A DNA stretch of 64,000 nt, taken from NCBI RefSeq assembly GCF_004345645.1, contig NZ_SLWS01000022.1, forward strand, positions 87,694 through 151,693. Direction: 5' to 3'. The notes beneath the pieces were generated by a model. The model ran no database searches and was not told the origin of the DNA. It was given only the letters and a program-made list of their open reading frames with translations. The position numbers and the translations under genes were made by a program. The stretch's first letter is position 1; each line of letters begins with the position of its first letter. The stretch comes from Actinocrispum wychmicini. GTDB lineage: Bacteria > Actinomycetota > Actinomycetes > Mycobacteriales > Pseudonocardiaceae. Positions 19,810 through 28,178 of the stretch are shown one piece after another.

Positions 19810-20457
19810 TCACTCGGCCTTCTCGCCGCGGTTGAGCACGCCGGCCTCGAACGCGGCGGCGACCGCGGCGGCCCGGTCGTTCACGCCGAGTTTGCCGTAC
19901 AGGTGGATCAGATGGGTTTTGACCGTGGCCTCACTGATGTACAGCTTCGCCGCGATCTCCCGGTTGCTGTTGCCCCGCGCGATGTGGCGCAGCACGTCCA
20001 GTTCGCGTTGGCTCAACGGCTCCCTGATCGGCGACCGCACCCGACCGAGCACCTTGGTGGCGACCGATGGCGACAACACGGCCTCGCCCTTGGCCGCCGA
20101 GCGCACCGCGCGGAACAGCTCCTCCCGAGGCGCGTCCTTGAGCAGGTATCCGGTCGCGCCGGCCTCGATCGCGGGCAGCACGTAGCTGTCGCTGTCGTAC
20201 GTGGTCAGCACCAGGATCTGGCACGGCACAGCCAGTTCGCGCAGCTTGCGGATGGCGGCGAGGCCGTCCATCTCCGGCATCCGCAGGTCCATCAGGATCA
20301 CGTCCGGCCGCTCGGCCCGCGCCACCACGACCGCCTCGTTGCCGTTGCCCGCCTCGCCGGCCAGCTCGAACCCGGGGTCGGTGGTGAACATGCCGCGCAA
20401 CCCGTCCCGCACCACCGGGTGGTCGTCGACGATCAGCACGCGGATCGGGTCAGCCAT
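19810..20457 (-). CDS. NarL/FixJ-type response regulator
   Basis: 215 residues: receiver domain (IRVLIVDDHPVVRDGL; phosphoacceptor Asp in DVILMDLRMPEMDG) and a LuxR helix-turn-helix (LSQRELDVLRHIARG ... ATVKTHLIHLYGKLGV). The ATG at 20457 is chosen because the receiver starts directly after it. It overlaps the histidine kinase stop by 8 bp, giving a translationally coupled two-component pair. Whether its targets lie in the cluster is not evident. Confidence 0.94.
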   Translation of the reverse strand: MADPIRVLIVDDHPVVRDGLRGMFTTDPGFELAGEAGNGNEAVVVARAERPDVILMDLRMPEMDGLAAIRKLRELAVPCQILVLTTYDSDSYVLPAIEAGATGYLLKDAPREELFRAVRSAAKGEAVLSPSVATKVLGRVRSPIREPLSQRELDVLRHIARGNSNREIAAKLYISEATVKTHLIHLYGKLGVNDRAAAVAAAFEAGVLNRGEKAE

Positions 20458-21700
20458 GGATGTCTCCCGGGGGGATGGCCGGAACACCGGCGGACAGCAC
20501 GGTACCCGCGCCCGGCTCGGACTCGATCTCGAGCGTACCCAGCACCCGTTCCAGCCGTTGCCGCATGCCGGCCAGCCCGAACCCGCTGTCCCGGTCGGCG
20601 ACCCGCGTCGCGGACGGGTCGAACCCGGTGCCGTCGTCGCGCACGTCCAACGTCACCACGTCACCTATGTAGGAGAGGGTCAGGTTCACCCGCTCCGCGT
20701 CGGCGTGCTTCCCGACGTTCGACAACGCCTCCTGCGCGGTCCGCAGCAGGGTCACCTCGATGTCGGGATGCAACGCCGTGGCCGGGCCGACCGTGGTGAA
20801 CTCGACGGGCACCTTGCTGAGCTCCGACCACTGCTCGACGACGTGCCCCAACGCCTCCGGCAACTGCGACCGCTCCAGCACCTCCGGCCGCATCGCGTGC
20901 ACCGAACGTCGCGCGTCGGTCAGGCTCTCCCTGGCCAGCTGGGCCGCGGTGGTCACGTGCCGGCGCCACACCTCGGCCTGGTCGCCGGAGTGCTCGGCGG
21001 CCTGCAACTGGGTGACGATCCCGGCCAGCCCCTGCGCGATCGTGTCGTGGATCTCCTGGGCCATCCGCTGCCGTTCGTCCAGCACACCGGCTTCCCTGGC
21101 CTGCGCCACCAGCTGCGCGTGCAGCCCGGCGTTCTCGGCCATCATGGCCTCCAGCCGGGTGTTGGCGCTGGCCAGGTCCGCGATGATCTCGTTGCGTTTC
21201 TCGCTCTGCCTGCTGATGTACCAGCCGACGAACAGCAACGGGACCGCGAGGTTGATCGCGAGTACGTACGGCTCGGTGCGTTGGGTCTGCAGGGTCTGCG
21301 CCAACGTGGTCAGCAGCGCCATCGCGGCCACGCCCCAGATGATCAGCCGAGGGGGCAGCAGGCTGATCGCGTAGCCGTAGCCGAGCGCGCCGAACAACGT
21401 GAACGACGGGTGGAGCGCGACCAGCGCGGCGCTGATCACCAGCAGGCCGACGTAGAACACGAGCACGGCGACCCGGCGGCGGGGCCACTCCATCCACACC
21501 ACGACCGGCCACACCAACCACGCCGCGGCCAGCGCCACCAGGCTGATCGTCCACACCGGATCCGGCCTGGGCTCGCTGGACGGCAGGAACGTGGCCAGCG
21601 CGGTCGACACCGCGAGCAGCACGTACGGCGCCCCGCCGTACAGGGCCTTGGGAACGCTCTCCTCCGAGGCGATCGCGTTCGTCGATGCCGGTGACGTCAC
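20450..21700 (-). CDS. Two-component sensor histidine kinase (HisKA_3 type)
   Basis: 416 residues from a GTG that overlaps the flavin monooxygenase stop (GTGA). The N-terminal half has about five hydrophobic membrane segments with only short loops. A helical linker is followed by the phosphoacceptor motif QEIHDTIAQGLAG and an HATPase domain ending DDGTGFDPS and GFGLAGMRQRL. It is the cognate kinase of the adjacent response regulator. With no large extracellular domain, it may sense a membrane or lipophilic signal. Confidence 0.92.
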   Translation of the reverse strand: MTSPASTNAIASEESVPKALYGGAPYVLLAVSTALATFLPSSEPRPDPVWTISLVALAAAWLVWPVVVWMEWPRRRVAVLVFYVGLLVISAALVALHPSFTLFGALGYGYAISLLPPRLIIWGVAAMALLTTLAQTLQTQRTEPYVLAINLAVPLLFVGWYISRQSEKRNEIIADLASANTRLEAMMAENAGLHAQLVAQAREAGVLDERQRMAQEIHDTIAQGLAGIVTQLQAAEHSGDQAEVWRRHVTTAAQLARESLTDARRSVHAMRPEVLERSQLPEALGHVVEQWSELSKVPVEFTTVGPATALHPDIEVTLLRTAQEALSNVGKHADAERVNLTLSYIGDVVTLDVRDDGTGFDPSATRVADRDSGFGLAGMRQRLERVLGTLEIESEPGAGTVLSAGVPAIPPGDIHG

Positions 21701-22779
21701 CCGAGCATTGTGCCGCCGGGGCAGCCGGCCGGCATCACCTTGTCCGCGAACAGCGTGAGCGTGCGGGCCATGGTGTCCAGCGACTGGCCGCCGAAGTCGA
21801 CGTTCCACAGGACGACGTCCGGGTCGAGCACGTCCCGGACCTCGTCCAGCCGGCCGCGCACGGTGTCCGGCGAGCCGACCATCGCCTTGGCCTCCAGGCC
21901 CTCGGCCGCGAGGTCGAACGACGCCAGCTGCCTGGCCATCGCGGTGTAGCCGGCGTACGCCGGGGACTCGACGTTCTCCCAGGACAGGATGGCCTTCTTG
22001 AACGCGGCGAACGACTTCAGCATCAGCGGCACGGCCACGTCCCGGGCCTCGTCGTCGGTGTCGGCGATCAGCAGCGGGATGCTGACCGCGACCTTCGGGC
22101 GCCGGCCGGCCGGGCCGTGCTTGGCCAGGAATGTGTTCCGATAAAGGTCGATACCCTCCCTTCGGCGGTGCATCTCGGTCAGTTGGGTGGAGCTGATCAG
22201 CAGGTTGAATCCGCGTTCCGCGGCCCAGACAAAACTGGCCGGAGTGGCCAGCGCGGCGATCCACACCGGCGGTGCCGGCTGTTGTACCGGCATCGGCAAC
22301 GAGTTCGCCCCGGCATATCGGAAGAACGGGGTTTCTTCGGACACATCAGACTCGGTCCACAGCCGGACCACCGCGTCGATCGTGGCGACGAACCGTTCCC
22401 GGCTGCTGTCCAGATCGACGCCGAATGCTTCGAACTCGTACGGCAGAAATGCCCGCGCGAACCCCACATCCAGCCGGCCGCGGCTGAGAACGTCCAGTTG
22501 AGCGGCTTGGGCGGCGATCTGGACCGGGTGGTGGAAGGACGCCTGAATGCCCCCCGTCATCAGCCGGACGGACCGCGTGCGCGCGGCCACGGCGGACAGG
22601 AATGCGAGTGGACTTGGACAGTATCCACCATAGGAACTCAGATAGTGCTCGGTCATCTTCACATAGCCCAAACCCAAGGTCTCGGCGAGGACGCTCGCCT
22701 CGAGAACGTCCGAGAAATACCGGGACGCGCTGGCCGTGTCGGGATCACAGTCGGGCAGCAGGGAAAGGCCGTACTCCAT
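21697..22779 (-). CDS. Luciferase-like flavin-dependent monooxygenase (LLM class)
   Basis: 360 residues with the LLM fold signatures: an early TEHYLSSYGG segment, TGGIQASFHHPVQIAAQAAQLD and SRGRLDVGFARAF (about residues 75-110). Such enzymes use FMNH2 or F420 to oxygenate or oxidise substrates and occur as tailoring enzymes in polyketide clusters. The ATG at 22779 lies about 97 bp from a PAS-LuxR-type palindrome, so the activator encoded at 9013-9744 may control it together with the coupled two-component genes. The substrate cannot be told from sequence. Confidence 0.85.
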   Translation of the reverse strand: MEYGLSLLPDCDPDTASASRYFSDVLEASVLAETLGLGYVKMTEHYLSSYGGYCPSPLAFLSAVAARTRSVRLMTGGIQASFHHPVQIAAQAAQLDVLSRGRLDVGFARAFLPYEFEAFGVDLDSSRERFVATIDAVVRLWTESDVSEETPFFRYAGANSLPMPVQQPAPPVWIAALATPASFVWAAERGFNLLISSTQLTEMHRRREGIDLYRNTFLAKHGPAGRRPKVAVSIPLLIADTDDEARDVAVPLMLKSFAAFKKAILSWENVESPAYAGYTAMARQLASFDLAAEGLEAKAMVGSPDTVRGRLDEVRDVLDPDVVLWNVDFGGQSLDTMARTLTLFADKVMPAGCPGGTMLG

Positions 22780-22875
22780 CAGGGAACCTCCGGCGATCAG
22801 GTGCCAGTTGACAATTCACAAGGTCCCAGAAGGGGTGCTGACTGAGCAACCTGTGACGGTCGAACACGCGCAGTG

Positions 22876-22893
22876 ACTAGGAAATCACCTAGT
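22876..22893. promoter_or_regulatory. Candidate PAS-LuxR (PimM-type) operator
   Basis: Perfect inverted repeat ACTAGG-AAATCA-CCTAGT. The published PimM consensus is CTVGGGAWWTCCCBAG; this site keeps the CTAGG/CCTAG arms and the AT-rich centre, matching 13 of 16 positions by eye. It lies between the divergently placed end of the halogenase operon and the monooxygenase start, a sensible place for an activator site. Confidence 0.65.
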
Positions 22894-22976
22894 GTGCCGC
22901 GCCACAGGCCCGGCAAAGATGCCTGACGACAGGGCGCCTTGCGCGCCAATCCCTTATGTCCCTTTCACTTTCTCCG

Positions 22977-23564
22977 TCAAGTTGTGGTAGCGGCCCGCTT
23001 CCAGGTGTCGTTCACCAGCGTGGCGGCCGAGGCGTACAGGGCGGCGACCGCGGCGAGGACACCCAGCCAGCCGCCGACGTGCTGGATCTCGCGGGACGAC
23101 GCGAACGAGGCGATGGTCAGGTCGGCGAACGTCAGTGCCAGCAGCAGGAACACGACGAAGGTGACCTTGCCGATCCGGGCCGCGGCCACCGCGAAGACCG
23201 CCGTGACGATGGCGAACACCAGCACGAACATCCCGGTCGCCGCGGCGGAGGCGTTCGTGGAGAAGAACTCGGTGTAGCCCGCGAACGCCAGCCAGAACGC
23301 GCCGTACGTGGCGAAGACCGTGACACCGAACGTGTTGCCGCGACGGAACTCCAGTATTCCGGCGAGGATCTGGGTCAGTCCGCCGTAGAACAGCCCGATC
23401 GGCACGACCGTGGCGACCAGCGCGCTCACGTCGAGCACGCCGGCGTTGACGAAGCTCAGCACCAGGAACGGTGCCGCGAAGCCGGCCAGGCCGAGCGGCC
23501 CGGGATCGGCGCTCGTGGCTGTGACAGCGGTGGTGGTGGCGTTTCGGGTCGCGGTGGTGGTCAT
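22977..23564 (-). CDS. GPR1/FUN34/YaaH (AceTr) family membrane protein
   Basis: 195 residues with six hydrophobic segments and the family's N-terminal signature, here DPGPLGLAGFAAPFLVLSF. Members such as SatP/YaaH move acetate or succinate across the membrane. The ATG overlaps the antiporter stop by 4 bp, so it is the last gene of the operon that begins at 30946. It might supply short-chain acids for the pathway or be a bystander. Confidence 0.88.
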   Translation of the reverse strand: MTTTATRNATTTAVTATSADPGPLGLAGFAAPFLVLSFVNAGVLDVSALVATVVPIGLFYGGLTQILAGILEFRRGNTFGVTVFATYGAFWLAFAGYTEFFSTNASAAATGMFVLVFAIVTAVFAVAAARIGKVTFVVFLLLALTFADLTIASFASSREIQHVGGWLGVLAAVAALYASAATLVNDTWKRAATTT

Positions 23565-24754
23565 GGCAGCCTCTCCGTCAGTTGTGTTTCGGTCACGTCG
23601 TGTTGGATGCGGCTCGCTGGGGAGAACACGCGGAGCAGCGGCCCGGACAGCACGGTGGTGAACACCGCCATCGCGACCATCAGCGAGTAGAGCCCGATGT
23701 CCAGCAGGCCGACCTGGAGCCCGATGGTGAGCAGGACCAGCTCGGTGAGACCTCGGGTGTTCATCAGGGTGGCGAGCGTGGCGGCCGACCGGGCGTCCAG
23801 CCGGCTCACCCGGGCGGCGGTGTAGACGCCGGCGAACTTGCCGCCCACGGCGACCAGGATGATCAGGCCGAGTTCGGTCAGGCCGGTCGCGCCGAGCCCG
23901 GCCAGGTTCACCTGGAAGCCGGCCACCACGAAGTACACCGGCAGCAGCAGGGTGGCCAGCGGCCCGATCCGGGTGCCGGCCTCGGTCCGCAGGTCGCGCG
24001 GGACCACGACGCCCAGCAGGAACGCGCCGAAGATGAAGTGCAGCCCCATCCATTCGGTCAGGCCGCCGGACAGGAGCACCCCGACCAGGATCACGGCGAG
24101 CCGTCGCGGCCCGGTCCCGTGCCGCAGCAGCCTGGGCACGACGGTCACCATGATCACGACATACGGCACGACGAGCACGAGCTGCCAGGTCCCGCCGGAC
24201 GCGACGATCGCGGCCAGCAGGATCCAGGCGACGACATCGCCGACGGCGGCCGACGCCAGCGCGAGGCGGCCCACCCGCAGCCGGTCCATTCCCCGGTCGA
24301 CCAGGATCCTGGCCAGCACCGGGAACGCCGTCACGGCCATCGCCGTTCCCATGAACAGCACGAACCGCACACCGGACACCGGGTGCGACTGACCCAACCA
24401 GAGCGCCAGCACCACGCCGAGACCGAACGGCACCAGCAGCGATCCCGCCGACACCAACACGACCACGCGGCCCTGCGCCAGGACAGCCCGCCGGTCGAGT
24501 TCCAGGCCGACCAGGAACATGAACAGCGCGACCCCGATGGTGGCCAACGCGCTGAGCATCGGTCGGACCTCGGTGGGGAACAACGTCGCGGCGATCCGCC
24601 CGTCGAACAGGGTCGGCCCGACGAGAACGCCCGCGACGATCTCGCCGATGACCGCGGGCTGGTCGAGCCGCCGGGCCAGCATGCCGAGGACCTGGCCGAA
24701 GGCGAGGATCAGCGCGAGGTCGAGCAGCAACACCATCGCGTTGTGGGAGTTCAC
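23561..24754 (-). CDS. Cation:proton antiporter (CPA2 family)
   Basis: 397 residues, about twelve hydrophobic segments, with the Na+/H+ exchanger features GEIVAGVLVGPTLF and FMFLVGLELD near residues 38-90. No C-terminal TrkA domain is present. It follows the halogenase by 25 bp on the same strand and overlaps the YaaH-like gene by 4 bp. CPA2-like proteins in antibiotic clusters are sometimes linked to export or ion homeostasis; this gene could do either. Confidence 0.9.
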   Translation of the reverse strand: MNSHNAMVLLLDLALILAFGQVLGMLARRLDQPAVIGEIVAGVLVGPTLFDGRIAATLFPTEVRPMLSALATIGVALFMFLVGLELDRRAVLAQGRVVVLVSAGSLLVPFGLGVVLALWLGQSHPVSGVRFVLFMGTAMAVTAFPVLARILVDRGMDRLRVGRLALASAAVGDVVAWILLAAIVASGGTWQLVLVVPYVVIMVTVVPRLLRHGTGPRRLAVILVGVLLSGGLTEWMGLHFIFGAFLLGVVVPRDLRTEAGTRIGPLATLLLPVYFVVAGFQVNLAGLGATGLTELGLIILVAVGGKFAGVYTAARVSRLDARSAATLATLMNTRGLTELVLLTIGLQVGLLDIGLYSLMVAMAVFTTVLSGPLLRVFSPASRIQHDVTETQLTERLP

Positions 24755-24779
24755 CGCGCGCCCCTCGGTGGAGAAGTGG

Positions 24780-26168
24780 TCAGTCGGTCAACGCGGGCTG
24801 GGCGCCGGTCCGGCGGATCCGCAGCCGCGGTTGCAGTTCCAGGTAGAGCCCGCCGATCGCCTTCTGCGGCGAGGTGGGCATGGAGTTCATCGCCTCGTTG
24901 TGGCCGGCGGTGATGCCGCCCTGGGTGTCGATCCGGCGGGCCACCGCGTCCAGCGCGGCACTGCCGGCCCGGGAGTCGTCCAGGTCCTCGATCCCGGTCA
25001 CGATGTGCAGGAACGACTCGTACAGGTTGAGCATGTGCCGTTCCCGGCGGGTGAGCTTGTCGGCCTCGAAGAACTGGGTCTGGCGGTTGTAGCTGTTGTA
25101 GAAGAACGACACCACCACCAGCAGCCGTTCGAACGCCTGCCGGTACGCCTTCGCGTAGAACGCGGTGGCCTCGTGCTCGGTCAGGTCGCCGTCGAACACC
25201 GCCGAGATGCTCGCCGCGGACAGCAACGCGCTGAACGTCGCCAGGTGCACGCCGGTGGACAGCAGTGGATCGAGGAAGCAGGCCGCGTCGCCGACCAGGA
25301 CGTAACCGGGGCCGGTGAAGGTCTCCGCGGCATACGAGTAGTCCTGTTCCACCTTGAGGTCAGTGAGCCGCCGCGCGCCTTCGACCATGCCGGCCACCCG
25401 GGGAGCCTGGCGCAGGGCGTCGTGGTAGACGGCCTCGATGCCGCCCAGCCGGTCCCGTTCCGCCACGAAGATGCTGCGTTTGGCGACCAGGCCGATCGAG
25501 TGGGTGCCATCGTGCAGGGGGATCGCCCAGAACCAGCCGTACGGCACCGAACACACCGCGATCGCCCCCCGCGGCCCCACATCCAGCGGTGTGACGTCAC
25601 GCCAGTACGACCACACCGCGATGTTCCGGAACGCTTCGAGGAACTGGCGGTTCTTGAGGTACTTCACCGACATCACGCCGCCGCGCCCGGACGCGTCGAC
25701 GAGGAAGTCGAACCTGATCTCACCGCTGCCGTCGGCGGACGTCCACCTGGCCGCGACCGGTCGTTCGCCGTCGAACACGATCTCGGTGACCTTGACACCC
25801 TGGCGCACGTCGGCCCCGTTCTCGGCGGCCTGGTCGAGCAGCAGGTGGTCGAACTCCGAGCGGATCACCTGGTAGCTGTGCCGGCTGGCGCCGCTGAGGT
25901 GGTCGAAGTTGAGGTCCCAGTTCTCCGGGCCCCACTCGAAGTAGGCGCCGTCCTTGCGCACGAAACCGTGCCGCTCCACCGCTTCGCGGGCGCCGAGCAG
26001 GTCCAGGATGGGCAGGACGGACGGCAGGATGGACTCGCCGATGTGGTAACGCGGGAACGTCGCGCTCTCCAGGAGGACCACTCGCAGCCCTTGCCTGGCG
26101 AGCAGCCCGGCGGCCGTGGCGCCACCGGGGCCGCCGCCGATCACCAGGATCTGGGTCTGTTCGCTCAC
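24780..26168 (-). CDS. FAD-dependent halogenase, carrier-protein (PltA/CmlS-like) type
   Basis: 462 residues. An N-terminal FAD site (ILVIGGGPGGATAAGLLA), the GES loop, and the flavin-halogenase motif WFWAIP near residue 209 are present. FVRKDGAYFEWG near residues 68-79 contains the lysine motif of halogenases acting on carrier-bound acyl groups (PltA, CndH, CmlS). DAACFLDPLLSTGVHLA is the second FAD motif. The GTG at 26168 overlaps the preceding stop as GTGA; a longer frame exists upstream but lies inside the neighbour. It probably chlorinates an acyl-ACP made by the adjacent genes. Confidence 0.9.
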   Translation of the reverse strand: MSEQTQILVIGGGPGGATAAGLLARQGLRVVLLESATFPRYHIGESILPSVLPILDLLGAREAVERHGFVRKDGAYFEWGPENWDLNFDHLSGASRHSYQVIRSEFDHLLLDQAAENGADVRQGVKVTEIVFDGERPVAARWTSADGSGEIRFDFLVDASGRGGVMSVKYLKNRQFLEAFRNIAVWSYWRDVTPLDVGPRGAIAVCSVPYGWFWAIPLHDGTHSIGLVAKRSIFVAERDRLGGIEAVYHDALRQAPRVAGMVEGARRLTDLKVEQDYSYAAETFTGPGYVLVGDAACFLDPLLSTGVHLATFSALLSAASISAVFDGDLTEHEATAFYAKAYRQAFERLLVVVSFFYNSYNRQTQFFEADKLTRRERHMLNLYESFLHIVTGIEDLDDSRAGSAALDAVARRIDTQGGITAGHNEAMNSMPTSPQKAIGGLYLELQPRLRIRRTGAQPALTD

Positions 26169-26968
26169 CGGTCGTTCCTCCTGTTCCTGGCGAACACGGC
26201 GACATGGCCGCGTCCTGTGATGGGGTCGGTGTCGCACAGCAGGATCGTGGAATGTTCGGCTTGCCAGGCACGCCAATGCGTCGCCAAGGCCAACCAGACA
26301 CTCGTGCAGTACGAGCCCGGACCGACCCGGTGCACCTGGACGTCACCGAGCTCGCCGGTGTCCACCCACGGGCCCAGCACGACGAGTTCGCCGCCCGTGA
26401 CCCGATCCCGGATCAACTCGGTGACGTCACCGCCCGAGACGACCTCCGCCAGTTGGGGTCCTGGGCCCTGCCCAAGGACGAGGGCAGCCGCCGAGTCCTT
26501 CAATGGCGTCTCGTCGACCAACGGCATGGCGGTCGGCAAGGTGGTCTGTTCCAGCGCGGTGATCACGGCCTCGGTGCACCTTCCCGCACGGTGAAAGGCC
26601 GCGGCGATCCGCAACGCGGTGAACGGCGCCGCCAGTCCCTGCTGGGCGATGCCGAAGCACTGGGTGTCGCAGTCGAGCCGGTTCGCCAGATAGGCCGCCA
26701 CAGCGGTGAAAGGTGTGACGTCCGGCAGCGCGTGGGTCACGACGACCAGCTGTGGCCGGCTCTTCCGGACGTCATCGGCGTCCAGCAACCGGTCGATCAG
26801 GTCGGTGTGCGAGACCTGGGCGCCGCGCCGGAACAGGTCCTCGTCGACCTTCCGGCCGAACGGTTCGACCAGAGCCCGCTGAAAGTCCATAATGGACTCG
26901 CTCGGCGGGGTGCCCGGTCCGGGCGGGTCGAGCACCGCGCTCGCCGCCAGCAGCGTCAGCCCGGTCAT
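26165..26968 (-). CDS. KASIII-like protein lacking the catalytic cysteine
   Basis: 267 residues of thiolase-like fold, shorter than usual KASIII (about 320-340). By eye, IAQQGLAAPFTAL aligns with LSQQACVSSLGAI of the neighbouring KASIII, so the nucleophile Cys position is Leu. The conserved His/Asn block is not recognisable either. The gene overlaps the carrier gene (26965) and the halogenase gene by 4 bp each. It may be a non-catalytic partner of the KASIII, like the chain-length factor of type II systems. That role is inferred. Confidence 0.7.
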   Translation of the reverse strand: MTGLTLLAASAVLDPPGPGTPPSESIMDFQRALVEPFGRKVDEDLFRRGAQVSHTDLIDRLLDADDVRKSRPQLVVVTHALPDVTPFTAVAAYLANRLDCDTQCFGIAQQGLAAPFTALRIAAAFHRAGRCTEAVITALEQTTLPTAMPLVDETPLKDSAAALVLGQGPGPQLAEVVSGGDVTELIRDRVTGGELVVLGPWVDTGELGDVQVHRVGPGSYCTSVWLALATHWRAWQAEHSTILLCDTDPITGRGHVAVFARNRRNDR

Positions 26969-27237
26969 CGCACGGTGTCCGTGCCGGCCGGCTGCCTGGA
27001 CTCGACGAAGTCGGCGAACGACCGGACCGACCGGAGATCGTCGATGTCGAGTTCCTCCGCGTCGACCGTGATCCCAGTGGCCTCCTCGACGATCATCAGC
27101 AGCTCCAGCACCGAGGCGGACTCGAGCCCCAGGTCGTCGAACAGGCGCGTGTCCTCGCCGAGTTCGGGCAGGTCGCCAGCCAACACGTCACGCAGCGCGG
27201 ACTCGATCGCGGCCACCACGGCCGACCGGCTGGTCAC
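26965..27237 (-). CDS. Acyl carrier protein 1
   Basis: 90 residues, GTG start overlapping the KASIII stop by 4 bp. The phosphopantetheine site is DDLGLESASVLELLMIVEE near residues 33-51, with Ser in LES. It lies between the KASIII and its cysteine-less homologue, so it probably carries the acyl chain these proteins make and the halogenase modifies. Confidence 0.93.
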   Translation of the reverse strand: MTSRSAVVAAIESALRDVLAGDLPELGEDTRLFDDLGLESASVLELLMIVEEATGITVDAEELDIDDLRSVRSFADFVESRQPAGTDTVR

Positions 27238-28178
27238 GTCGCCTCCCGGTAGGTGATCACCATGGCGCCGAAGGTCGCCCCCAGGCCGACGGACGCCAGC
27301 ACGTACCGCTCGCCGTCGACGAGCAGCCCGGCCTCCCGCATCGTCGTGTAGTTGACGAACACGTCGGCCGTGTAGGTGTGGCTGAACCGGCTGATGTTGT
27401 CCAGGAAGAACTTCTCCGGCGGTGCGCCGAGCACCTTGATCGTCTGCCGCCAGGCGAGCATGTTCACGTTGTGCGGGAGCACCCGGGCGATCTCGTCGAA
27501 CGTCAGTCCCGCCGCCAGGACCGCCTCCTTGATGATCGCGGCCAGACGTTCACCGTAGAGTTCGCCGAACTCGACGCTCCGGGCCGGCGACAAGGTCGAC
27601 CACTCGGCGTACTCGCCGTACGTTCGGGTGACGAACGAGTGCACCACATCGCCGGCACCGTCGAGCGTGACCAGGCAGGCGGCCGCGGCGTCGGCCATGA
27701 TCGCCGAGTTGGGGATCAGCTGGATCCCCGGAGCAAACGCTTGCTCGCCACACACCACCAGGGCGTAGCCGTCGCCGTCCGACCGCAGCAGCTCCGCGGC
27801 CACGTCGATCGCGCCGAGGCTGCTCACGCACGCCTGCTGGCTCAGCGCGAACGCGTCCGCGCCGGCCAGCCCCAGTTCGTCCCGGATCACCTGGGCCATC
27901 TCGATGTCCGGTGGGGTCAGCGTCTGGGTGGTGTGCGCGAAGACGACGTAGTCCACCCGGCGTCCGGCCGGCAACGCGGCCAGCGCCCGTAGGGCGGCCG
28001 GCTTCAGCAGGTCGAGCAGGCTGAGATCCGGGTCGAACCGGAGCCGGTCGAGACCGTAGAACTTGCGGAACACGCCCAACTCCGCCCGACGCAGCCCGAG
28101 CCGGTCCGCGAGGTCCTCGATGCGCACGCTGCGCTCGGGCAGGAACGACTCGACCCGTTCCAGCGTCGCGGCCTTCAT
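27234..28178 (-). CDS. 3-oxoacyl-ACP synthase III (KASIII) family enzyme
   Basis: 314 residues with an apparently complete triad: Cys in LSQQACVSSL, His in VLPHNVNM, and Asn in LDNISRFSH. KASIII enzymes in secondary metabolism either condense an acyl starter with malonyl-ACP or, as in CerJ, transfer acyl groups to oxygen. The ATG at 28178 overlaps the methyltransferase stop by 4 bp. With a carrier gene and a cysteine-less homologue directly downstream, chain extension on ACP is the favoured role. Confidence 0.9.
   Translation of the reverse strand: MKAATLERVESFLPERSVRIEDLADRLGLRRAELGVFRKFYGLDRLRFDPDLSLLDLLKPAALRALAALPAGRRVDYVVFAHTTQTLTPPDIEMAQVIRDELGLAGADAFALSQQACVSSLGAIDVAAELLRSDGDGYALVVCGEQAFAPGIQLIPNSAIMADAAAACLVTLDGAGDVVHSFVTRTYGEYAEWSTLSPARSVEFGELYGERLAAIIKEAVLAAGLTFDEIARVLPHNVNMLAWRQTIKVLGAPPEKFFLDNISRFSHTYTADVFVNYTTMREAGLLVDGERYVLASVGLGATFGAMVITYREAT

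Noticed and set aside
23561..24754. Antiporter as the main product exporter
   Set aside because: It is a typical CPA2 exchanger; the MFS protein at 32985 is the better exporter candidate.
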